Assembly (NCBI GenBank): GCA_036583965.1
Contig: JAZBQD010000019.1
Span: 2,595,006-2,659,005, forward strand
Origin: Prunella strophiata
Taxonomy: Eukaryota; Chordata; Aves; Passeriformes; Prunellidae
Length of the DNA: 64,000 nt
Reading direction: 5' to 3'
The translations under genes were made by a program, and so were the position numbers. Positions 11,601 to 23,600 of this stretch are shown here, one piece after another. Position 1 is the first letter of the stretch; every line of letters starts with the position of its first letter. Under the pieces are notes generated by a model. It ran no database searches and was not told where the DNA came from. It worked only from the letters and a program-made list of their open reading frames with translations.

Positions 11601-14600
11601 GCAAGGATTTTGCTCAATTCTGCAGGAGAACTGGTGGCCCTGCAGTGTGAAGCACCCTGAACTCATCCTAACACAAGCCCAGAGCCTCTACAGAGCCCCA
11701 AGTGTCAGAATATTTTAACCTTCCCTGATTTCTAAACCTTATTCTAAGGCTGGAACTGCAGTCTCATTAATTTCTTGTATTTTCATCTCAGAAACAGCTG
11801 CTGAGAGTATTTTAGATGGGATATTATGAAGAAATCCTTCCCTGTGAGGGTGGGCAGGCCCTGGCACAGGGTGCCCAGAGGAGCTGTGTCTGCCCCTGGA
11901 TCCCTGGAAGTGCCCAAGGCCAGGCTGGACAGGGCTTGGAGCAGCCTGGGATGGTGGAAGGTGTCCCTGCCCATGGCAGGGGTGGGAACAGGATGATCTT
12001 TAAAGTCCATCCCAACCCCAAACACTCTGGAATTCTATGATTTTAGCTGGCAAGGGCAAGAACCTGGCTGGCAGGGGAGAGAGAACCATTCCAAATCTCT
12101 ACAGCCACACCAGGCACATGCTGGGACACATTTACAGGAATTAAATATATGGAATTCAAGGGACATGCACTGCTCCCCCAGTTCTCCTCCCCAGCTGAAG
12201 TGTGTCAAGAGGCACAGCTGGGACAGCTCCAAACATTGCACCATTTACACTGGATTTCTGGCACTAAAATACCACCTGAGCCCCATTTTTGGGAGCAAAC
12301 AGAATTCTGTGTTCAATCTGACAACCTCAAACCCCAACCCCAGGGCTCAGGGCTTGCACTGAGTGAGGAACCAGCAGCTTCTGGCTGCTCCATCCCCTGG
12401 TGCTCCAATTTGCAGGCAATTAGCTCCCGGAGTGGTGCCTAATTTGATTGGCAAATCAGCAGATCAAGGGGAAGAACAAGTTTTTTTGTTTGTTTGTTTG
12501 TTCAAGGGAGGGAAAAAACACCCACTGAGGGGCTGGGCACAGCCTTGAAACTTCATCCCAATTAAGCCAGACCACAAGCCCAGACAGAGGCAGAGATCTC
12601 ATTAATTCACCTCCAGAGAAGGAGAAGGGGTTTTCAGAGCAGAGAGTGCCAGGTTCTGGCTCCAGAACCAAACAATTCATAAAATAAAAGCTTGTTCCAG
12701 AGCTACTTCACTGTCTGCAGCTTTTTTCCCCCAACACTATCCTGCAGCTCTGCTGTGAAATCCCATCAGTGTTTCCCAGCTTCCAGAACTTTCACTGCAG
12801 CAGGCAATAAATTGCAAAAGATGGTGGTGGCTGCCAAAAATGTTCCTCCAAGTCCAGGCACTGCTGCTCCTGGTTTCCATGAACCACCAACCAAGTCAAA
12901 GCAAGCTAAAAAAAAAACCCTAAATCCTGAGCAAGCTGGGAGAGGGGCAGAGTCAACTTAACCTGCTCCTTTTGGCATGGAGAGCCTGGAATCCTGGCTG
13001 GATAGAATTCCTCCAGCCTCCTGCAGACCAGGAGAAGTCTTTAAGGGAGCTTTTTTGGTTTCACTCCTCATTTTAGGGTTGTTTGTTCTCTCCTGGGCAT
13101 TAAATGTGTTAAAGAAACATCCAAGCACAAACTGCTGGCTATGGGATGCACCAGAGCAGGAAAACACCTTGAATTTTGTATTTAAGAGCCAATCATCTTA
13201 AGTATTGAATATTTTGAATATCATAAGGCCGGGAGATAAAAAAAAAAAGGAAATTAAGAGGCAAGACCATTAATTATTCACAGCCATTACCAGTTCCACA
13301 AGCAGCTCTTCCCATCAGCACTTACTTGAAGACTTTAATGTAGTCAGCAAGCTCTGGGATGGAAGTGATGTCACCCTGGAAATCAAAGATTATCCCAATC
13401 ACTCGGAGCAGTGGGATCAGGAGGGAAGGATGTGGTGCAGGGGAGGGAACCAGGAGCACCATCAGGACTTAGGGGTGGTGAAGCTGCTCCTGAGAAAGCC
13501 CCAGGCAGTTCCCAGGAGAAGCCAGCAGTGAAAAATGCAGGGCCCAGCTCTGCTGTTCTGAAAGCAGAGGACAAGGCTTGGCTTTCCTTTGAGGAATTCC
13601 TGCTGCTGCCGGAGCCAATTCCCAGCGCGGGGTCACCGGCGGTCACGGCTGCAGCGTTTGCTCAGGGAATTTTCTCCTCCCTTCAGTAATTCCTGATGCT
13701 CCAAACAAAAGGGAAGAAGCACCTCTGCAAGAGAGCTAACTGAGATTTCTAAACCTAGAAAAGATTTATTTTTCTCCCCCAAAATTTTAGTTTAAATTCC
13801 CTTTTTTTTTTTTTTTTTTTGTATCAGGGTGGTGCTTGCAATTCCCAGGAGCTGAAAGTAAAAAAAAAATTTGAGGGGCAGGGAAAGGGAGGATTGCTCC
13901 AGGAGCTTCCAGTAGCAGGACAGTTTACTTTCAGTCTGCAATGAGAAACTGTTTACAGATACCACAGGGAAAAAAAATGCAGAATCTAAACAAACAATCC
14001 AGTAATTGCCCATTATCCCTATTCAATTACTCGAATGCATCTGGAAATGGCTCCTGCCAAAGCCCTACGGAAAGGGATGGGTTTTTTTGGATGAATCATT
14101 GTCCTCCTCACTCCTGTCTGGCAGGGACTGTTCCTCAGTGATGTGTTTCAAATCTGGTTTTGCAAAAGGAATTAGAAAATATGTCTTGGTGATAAAAATT
14201 TGTTGTTATTTCTGGTTCTTACTGCAAAGCTCTCTGTTGTTAATGCCAATAAAGCATCTAAGGATGGATGTAGCTTCAAAAAGATCCATCATAAACACTT
14301 AAAAAATTATATGAAGTGTAAAAGTGGAAAATTTCAGATTTTAGGGTTGGAAAGAGATGGTTTAAATGTGCAAAATGCCTGGAAAAGCTGTGCTGGGCCA
14401 AGGCTGACAGGACTGAGTCCTTTTAATGCACTTTCAATTTTCAGGCTTTATATTTTTAAAGGTGGAAAACCAGTGCTAAAACGACATATCAAGAAAAAAA
14501 AACCCAAATGCTCTGAAATACAGACCTAGGCTAAAATCCAGTCTAATAAAAATAGGGTTTCATAAGCCTAAATTAGTTCTGAAAATCCAGCAGCTGCTTT

Positions 14601-17600
14601 AGGTGCTGTAAAATGTGAATTAGAAACAGCAGAAGAGGAACTTCAACGTGGAAAACTCAGTTATTTGGGAAAGTCAGTAGTGAGGATAAAAATCAACTTA
14701 ATTTCCATTTAGTTTTCCATTATTTCATCAAGAGGGTGGCTTGGTGCAGGGGGGGGATCAGGAAGATCCTGGCTCCTCCAAGACTTTTCCAGATGCTGCC
14801 CAGAGGGTTCCCTCTTTCCACAACTATCCCTTGGTATCTAAAATCCCTGGGTTTTAAAGAAAATATTACTGGGGTGTGGGCAACTTTCTCATCAGAATTA
14901 GAAGAAAAAAAAGAAATAAATGAGGTTGGAAGCCTGGAAAAACTCCCTGCAGCCCTCACCAGGATTGTTGACGTCTTGCCACCTTCCAAGGTGATCTCCA
15001 GGTCCGAGAGCGCGGCGTCCACCTCGTCCACGTCCTTGTCACTGTGGTTCAGGTGGTTCTCCGAGGACATGATGGACAGCTTGTTGATGTGGTACTGCAA
15101 GGCAAGGCCAGGGTCACCCTGGGTGCTCCTGTGACCCCAGGATCCCAAGGGATCATGGCCAGGGTCACACTGGGTGCTCCTGTGACCCCAGGACCCCAGG
15201 GGATCATGGCCAGGGTCACACTGGGTGCTCCTGTGACCCCAGGGGATCATGGCCAGGGTCACACTGGGTGCTCCTGTGACCCCAGGGGATCATGGCCAGG
15301 GTCACACTGGGTGTTCCTGTGACCCCAGGGGATCATGGCCAGGGTCACACTGGGTGCTCCTGTGACCCCAGGATCACACAGGATCATGGCCAGGGTCACA
15401 CTGGGTGCTCCTGTGACCCCACAGGATCATGGCCAGGGTCACACTGAGTGTTCCTGTGACCCCATGGGATCATGGCCAGGGTCACACTGGGTGCTCCTGT
15501 GACCCCATGGGATCATGGCCAGGGTCACACTGGGTGCTCCTGTGACCCCATGGGATCATGGCCAGGGTCACACTGGGTGCTCCTGTGACCCCAGGATCAC
15601 ACAGGATCATGGCCAGGGTCACACTGGGTGCTCCTGTGACCCCAGGGGATCATGGCCAGGGTCACACTGGGTGCTCCTGTGACCCCATGGGATCATGGCC
15701 AGGGTCACACTGGGTGCTCCTGTGACCCCAGGATCCCAGGGGATCATGGCCAGGGTCACACTGGGTGCTCCTGTGACCCCAGGATCCCACAGGATCATGG
15801 TGACACAGCCACCATGCTTGGGAATCACAGTGGGAAACCAGGAACAGAGGCCAACAAATCCTGGCAGGGTTTGGTGGGTCAGGAGTGACCGTCCTGGATG
15901 TTTCCAGTCCAAGGAGCCTCCAGGCATTGATCCCTGAAGGAGATCTCTGGACCCCACAGGGCAGAGCTGCTCTTCCCACCAGGCTGAGGTTGGAAGGGAC
16001 CTCTGGAGGTCCCCTGGTCCCATTCCCTGCTCCAGCAGGGCCACCTGGAGCTGTTGTCCAGGACCACATCCACCTGGCTCTGGAGTAACTCCAGGGATGG
16101 GCACTCCACAGCCTCTCTGGGCAAACTGTGCCAGTGCTCAGTCACCCTCCTGGTGTGAAGATGCCTCCTGATGTGCAGAGGGACCCTCCCATGTTCCAGG
16201 CTGTGTCCATGGCCTCTGCTCCTGCCACTGGGCACCTCTGTCCACCCCCTTTCCTGCCCCCCACCAGGTGTTTATGGATATTTGTAAGATCCCTCATCCC
16301 TGGAAGTGTCCAAGGCCAAGTTGGATAGAGTTGGAACAACCTGGGATAGTGGAAGTGTCCCTGCCCATGGCAGGGGGGTGGAACAAGATGACCTTTAAAG
16401 CCCATTCTAGCCCAAACCATTGTAGGATTCTATGTCTTTGCATCTGTTTTCACCCCAGAAAACCAAAACATCCATAAAATCTCTCAGAAGAACTGTGCCC
16501 AACCCACTCTGGAGCACTTGGATGTAAACTGAGTCATTATATTTCTGCTTTCCTCTCTTTTTTTCCTGGGAGGGGCCCTTGGAGCAGGCAGCCCTGCTCC
16601 TGAGGGGGAAATTTCTGCATCCTACAGCTCCAAGGTATGCCAGACCACACGGAACAAATGCCTGCCATCCCTCTCATGGAAGTCAATAGCAGGTGGAGCA
16701 TTTATGCCAAATCACACTGAGTATTTCATAAACCAGATAAATAAATAGTTCTGGGAAAGCCACAGATTATCCCCAGCTGGTATGGGGGCAGAGAGCCAGA
16801 AAGGCACAGTTCAGTAACCCTGTGTTTGTATGGGATGGGTTAAGAAGGACAAAACTAGAAGTTAAGATAGATATAAACATGTTTGGTAAAAGCAGGTCAA
16901 GTTCTTTTTCATGAGGGATAATCAGTAGCAAATATTTAAATTATCTCATAAACTCAAGTGAGAAGTTGGGGAAATGACCCAACTTCTACCAGCATGAGAA
17001 GGCCAAGCTCCCACCAGAGACAAGGTGAGGCTTAAGACATAATTTTAAACAGAAAGGGATGGTTTGGATGGGATGTTGGGAAGGAATTCTTGGCTGTGAG
17101 GGTGGTGAGACCTCTGGCACAGGTTGCCCAGATTAAGCTGTGGCTGCCCCATCACTGGCAGTGTCCAAGACCAGGCTGGAGCACCCTGGGATAGTGGAAG
17201 GGGGTTGGAACTGGATGAGCTTCGTGGTCCCCTCAAACCCAAACCATTCTGGGATTCCATAATTTCATTGATCAGATGAATGAGCAGAGAAGTCTGAGAA
17301 CAAAATCAAGCCTAACCCAGCCCAGGGGTGTCTGGGGCTGTGTCTCACCTGCAGTGCAGCAAACATCATCATCTCCTCCTCCTGTGCACTCGATCTCCTC
17401 CAGCAGGATTGCCCACTTGGACTGCTCGTACAGCTGGTTGATCCTGATGGCGTCGTACTGCGGCACAGAAACGAGGAATGCTTGGGAAACCAGGAGCCAG
17501 CTCGACACAAACCACCCCCTCCACTGGGAGCTGTCCCTGCCCGTGGCAGGGGGTTGCAATGAAATGGTCTTTAAGGCCCATTGCAACCCAAACTACTCTG

Positions 17601-20600
17601 GGATTCTGTGATCTCTCATCTCAACGCAACACTTTGATCTGAGACTGAGAATCTTCTGCCAATGACAAGAAGTGGCTTTAAGAACTCTTGAAGCACCTCT
17701 AGCAACACCTAAAACCCCTGGTATATAGGAGCACAAATCCTGGGTTTGATGCCTGCACAACCAATTTTCAAACTTCCACGTCTTTGGGAGATTTACCAAC
17801 ACAACAGCATGTTAGAGACCCAGGCACCCTTCGCTCCAAAGGATGGAAATTTCAAAATGGGAGCAGAACAAGGAGCTCTGTACCTTTGGATTCAGGTCAA
17901 AAAAGCTGTAGTACTTGAACCGGAGTAGCAAAGCCTCGTTTTCCTTCACCTCCTGCTCCATGAGGGATCGGGACGAGTCCAGCCACCTGTGGATTGCCAA
18001 CACGGGGTAACGCACGCGGAACGCTCCGGCGGAGTCGCCACGCCGCTTTCAGGAACACAATTAAAAACCAGCACAAAACCCCCACATCCTCAGCTCCTGA
18101 ACTCACCCTTGGTTGATTTTGGCCTTATCGAGCAGCGTCTGGGGCTTGTACATTTTGGCTAAGGACTCCGGGGAGGTGACGGGCTGGCTCACGGCCAGGA
18201 TGCCCGGGTTGCCCTCGGACAGGGCGCTGTCGCCGAACCAGGCGGACGTGGGGGACAGGGGGCTGCCGTCGTGGGCGTCGTAGGTCGGCGTCATCGTTTT
18301 GCTATAGAGTCCTGGGCTTGAATAGATATTTCCTACCAGCGAGGGGAATAAAAGCCTGGAATTAGCCTGGGGCCGAGCCCTGCCTGCTCCCGGCCCCGCC
18401 GGCCCCGCGCAAACCCGGAGCCGGCGGATGGAAAAACTTCCCTTCTCATCTTTTCGCATGGGAAGACGCTGAGCTGCTTGTTCTCCCCTAAACCTGTCCC
18501 TGTCCTCTCTCTCAGCTCTTCTCCAAGAGCAAAACTGATGGAAAACTCATTCCAGCCCAAAGGATGGGAAAAGGCTCAGGTCTCCCACACCGGGAAGCTC
18601 CTGCCCCCTGAGTTTCTGTGGCATCTGGGACATGAGTGGCCCCCGACTTACCGGTATTACCTGTTGCTTAAAGATTTTGGAAGTCAAAAGTTTTAGAGGA
18701 GCAGGAAAATAAACTAAGGGTGCAGCCAAAGAGACCAGAGGCAGAGGGCAAAAGTCCTATTGAGGTGGAGCTCACCTTTGACGGGGCCGATGTAAAGAAT
18801 ATCGGTGCCTATAGAGAGGGAAAGAAAGGAGGGAAGTGAGAAGGCGAGAGAAAGTCACCCGGAGAGCAGGAGAAGGACAGAAGCCAAAAATGAGCATTTT
18901 TGGAAGAGGGCAGGACAGCACAGGTGAGGTTGCACCACCCTAATGGAGCGTTGGCAGCAGCGTTGGTGGCAGCAAAGCAACTGAAGTGACTTCCTGTTAT
19001 TTTATTCACATTACGAGGACAGGCGGGCATGGAAATGTGGCATTCCTGGATGGAAAAGCTTGCTGAGGTGGCCACACAAATTCAGGATTAATGTGCTGAG
19101 TGGTGAGATGTGGTGCCAGACTGATCCCAAAGCAAATGTTACTCCCAGGCCTTTTGAAGCTTCACAGCTCGTACCGACTCAAAGCAGACATAAAAACACC
19201 CAAACATTTGAAAATTATTAATCTGAAGAGGAAAAAAACCAAATCCAGCTCGGTATCTCATAGCTCAAAATAGCTGAGAGCTTAACAGAGAGGTTGTGGC
19301 TGCCCCATGCCTGGAAGTGTTCCAGGAGTTTGGATGGGGCTTGGACAACCTGGCCTCTGGAAGGTGTCCCTGCCCATGGCAGGCGGTGGAATGAGAAGTG
19401 CTTGAAGTCCCTTTTAAGTCCCTTCCATCCCAAACCATCCAATGAAACAGCCTCTTTTCACCTCACAGGGACACTGAATTTTTATATAAAATCCAGATTT
19501 TCAGAATAAGGGAGGATCAACCACCATCTCCTAATGCCAGGAATTCCCCTGTGTGCACACACTGGGCAAAGAGCTCACCCAGCATCACCTGCTGGGCCCA
19601 ACTCTGCCCACCAGAACCAGAAGGTCCAACACCACACTGCATTTTTGGGAAAGGTCCTTCCTAAATCACAAGCCTGCAATTCAGTGCACTCAAGCTCTCC
19701 CTCCCAGAGCTCTGCTGAGGCTGTTGAAGACAGTGACAGAGTTGAGATGCCACAAACAAAACCTTTTGTGCCACCTCCTGCTGCTGCCCTGAGCCACCAC
19801 CTTGGGCCACACTCCAGCTCCTTGCTCCAAACCATCCCCACACCCTCATGGCCAAGGAATGACAGAAAACTGAGCTGGACTGGAAAAGTCCAAGATCAAA
19901 CCAATGGAAAAACCTTTCTGAACCCTCAATTTTCACAATGGGCATCTCAAGGAGCAGGAAGAACGGTGTGAATCAGCAGCATCAATGTCAGTGACAGCCA
20001 ACATCATGGCTAGGAAACTCCAAATAATTACAAACCTGATTCTAAACTGCCTGGCAGGGTGGAAAATATAAGTGAAAACCACCAAACAAGGATGCTTTTA
20101 ATGCTCCTGCTCATTTTGCTGGCATCCCAGTCTGGATGAATCATTTGGGGACCTGTAAGCACCATGAGTAGCTGTCACCAAGACAGATCCAGCAAACCAG
20201 GCATGAGCAAAAAAAGCAGCAGGGATGTCAAGGGATGGGAAAATCCACCTTTGTTTGCAGGGAAAAGGCCAGGGATGATTTCCAGGTTTTTAGACCAGGT
20301 ACTTGCACTTTGGGAGCTGGGACTCCATGATCCTTAGGGTCCCTTCCAGCTTGAGCTATCCTGTGATTCTGTGATTATAAAAGCAGCAGGGAGATGCTCT
20401 CCCCATGGATTGTTACAGCACTGGAGCAGACAACTCCAACAAAAACCAGCCAAAACCCCCATAAACCACTTCCCAAAAGAGCTTTTCCCTCCTCCCCACC
20501 CACCCTTGCTGCAGCTTCAGCCTTCACATGGCTCGAGCACACAAGGCTGAGCATCAACTGGAACAACAAAAGAAAATCCCACTTTTTGCCCCAAATTTTG

Positions 20601-23600
20601 GGCAAGTTTCTTCCATGAATATCCCCCACATTCCTTGACTGAGTGTCTGCTCCATCAGAGCAAAGCTTCCCCTGCACTGTTCTCCTCATCTCTTTCTCCA
20701 AACACCTGAAACATCTCAAAAGAAACTTCCCTTAAAAAATTTGCCCCAGGCAGGCAGTGTTATGGAAAGTTCCAGCAGAAATAGCTACACATTTGGCTAA
20801 TTTATATAAACAAGTGACTACAGGTCTTCTAATGGAAAGTGTTGGGCAACACATCCTGTGGGTGTATTGACAACTCTGCCCACTGGGATTTAAATGGTTT
20901 CACTGCCAGGTTTGGGGTACTCAATGACAAAACACTGCCAAGACACTTGAAATCAGCACCTCCTGAATTATTAATTAGTTTTCCAGAAGCTTTCAGCACA
21001 CAAACTGATGTTGGAACAACACTAGAAATGATTTATTCAGATGAAACCCACGACTTTTATCAAATGGCACCTGAACAGGCAGGAATTTAACCTGCTGAGA
21101 ATGATTTCATTCACAAGGAGAGCAAAACCAGCCAAGTGACTCACTGGAAGAGCCATAAATAATTAAAATAAAGCCCAGCTTTTGCATACATTTCCCCCAA
21201 AGAAGGCCAAGTCTTTCCTATTAATCTAACAGAGATGCTCTCTGTGAACACTGGCTGTTGGAAAGGCTTAGAATGGACTTTCAAGATGAAAATGCCAAAT
21301 GGAAATGAAAATTGACTGGAGCCTTGCCCAAACTCTCTGAGCCAGGAGTGGAAGAGGACAAGCCCAGAAGTATTTTTAATTTTAAGAGAGGAGAAAGAGT
21401 GGGATCAGAGCAAAAGGAGGATTATTTTCCCTTGTTCCAGAACCCATGGTGCACATCACCCTGCACAGCCAAAACCTTCCCTTCTGCAAACCCTGTGCCA
21501 CCACTGGCATTAACCACACTCCACGACCTTCCCTGCAGCTGATTTAACATCAATTAACACAACTTTACAATTCCAAGGTACTTTTTTTAATTAAAGCTGC
21601 CCTGCTGCCCTTGGATTGCTGGATTTAAACCCGAGAGCTTTGGCAGCCAGACACGTCTCTGCTGCTCACCACTGTGGCTTTCTCCACAAATCCATTTGGG
21701 ATAAAGTGCTCCCACTTGGCCAAAATTATGGTTTAAACTCCTGCCATTTGCCTTCAGACACCAGACTTCCAGCAGCCATGGAAAAAAGCTGAAAACCCCC
21801 TCTGCCTGCAAACACCTGCATCAATTTGCTGCCTGTGGCAACTCCATCAGGGATGTTACTTCATCAGGGATGTTACTCCACCAGAAAGTCCCTTCTGGAT
21901 CTGGAATCCAGACTGGCCAACCAGCCCCCAGCAATAAAAGGATTTATTTAGCATCACAATCCACAGCTACACTGTTCATGTAAGGCAACACTAAAGCAAT
22001 TAATAAAGTACTGAGTAAAACAGTGGCACAACCTAAACCACAGCAGGATTTTCTCCCCCTTTTCTCCCCCTTTTCTCCCCCTTTTCTCCCCCTTTTCTCC
22101 CCCTTTTCTCCCCCTTTTCTCCCCCTTTTCTCCCCCTTTTCTCCCCCTTTTCTCCCCATTTTCTCCCCGTTTTCTCCCCATTTTCTCCCCGTTTTCTCCC
22201 CCTTTTCTCCCCCTTTTCTCCCCCTTTTCTCCCCCTTTTCTCCCCCTTTTCTCCCCCTTTTCTCCCCCTTTTCTCCCCCTTTTCTCCCCCTTTTCTCCCC
22301 CTTTTCTCCCCCTTTTCTCCCCCTTTTCTCCCCCTTTTCTCCCCCTTTTCTCCCCCTTTTCTCCCCCTTTTCTCCCCCTTTTCTCCCCCTTTTCTCCCCC
22401 TTTTCTCCCCCTTTTCTCCCCCTTTTCTCCCCCTTTTCTCCCCCTTTTCTCCCCCTTTTCTCCCCCTTTTCTCCCCCTTTTCTCCCCCTTTTCTCCCCCT
22501 TTTCTCCCCCTTTTCTCCCCCTTTTCTCCCCCTTTTCTCCCCCTTTTCTCCCCCTTTTCTCCCCCTTTTCTCCCCCTTTTCTCCCCCTTTTCTCCCCCTT
22601 TTCTCCCCCTTTTCTCCCCCTTTTCTCCCCCTTTTCTCCCCCTTTTCTCCCCCTTTTCTCCCCCTTTTCTCCCCCTTTTCTCCCCCTTTTCTCCCCCTTT
22701 TCTCCCCCTTTTCTCCCCCTTTTCTCCCCCTTTTCTCCCCCTTTTCTCCCCCTTTTCTCCCCCTTTTCTCCCCCTTTTCTCCCCCTTTTCTCCCCCTTTT
22801 CTCCCCCTTTTCTCCCCCTTTTCTCCCCCTTTTCTCCCCCTTTTCTCCCCCTTTTCTCCCCCTTTTCTCCCCCTTTTCTCCCCCTTTTCTCCCCCTTTTC
22901 TCCCCCTTTTCTCCCCCTTTTCTCCCCCTTTTCTCCCCCTTTTCTCCCCCTTTTCTCCCCCTTTTCTCCCCCTTTTCTCCCCCTTTTCTCCCCCTTTTCT
23001 CCCCCTTTTCTCCCCCTTTTCTCCCCCTTTTCTCCCCCTTTTCTCCCCCTTTTCTCCCCCTTTTCTCCCCCTTTTCTCCCCCTTTTCTCCCCCTTTTCTC
23101 CCCCTTTTCTCCCCCTTTTCTCCCCCTTTTCTCCCCCTTTTCTCCCCCTTTTCTCCCCCTTTTCTCCCCCTTTTCTCCCCCTTTTCTCCCCCTTTTCTCC
23201 CCCTTTTCTCCCCCTTTTCTCCCCCTTTTCTCCCCCTTTTCTCCCCCTTTTCTCCCCCTTTTCTCCCCCTTTTCTCCCCCTTTTCTCCCCCTTTTCTCCC
23301 CCTTTTCTCCCCCTTTTCTCCCCCTTTTCTCCCCCTTTTCTCCCCCTTTTCTCCCCCTTTTCTCCCCCTTTTCTCCCCCTTTTCTCCCCCTTTTCTCCCC
23401 CTTTTCTCCCCCTTTTCTCCCCCTTTTCTCCCCCTTTTCTCCCCCTTTTCTCCCCCTTTTCTCCCCCTTTTCTCCCCCTTTTCTCCCCCTTTTCTCCCCC
23501 TTTTCTCCCCCTTTTCTCCCCCTTTTCTCCCCCTTTTCTCCCCCTTTTCTCCCCCTTTTCTCCCCCTTTTCTCCCCCTTTTCTCCCCCTTTTCTCCCCCT

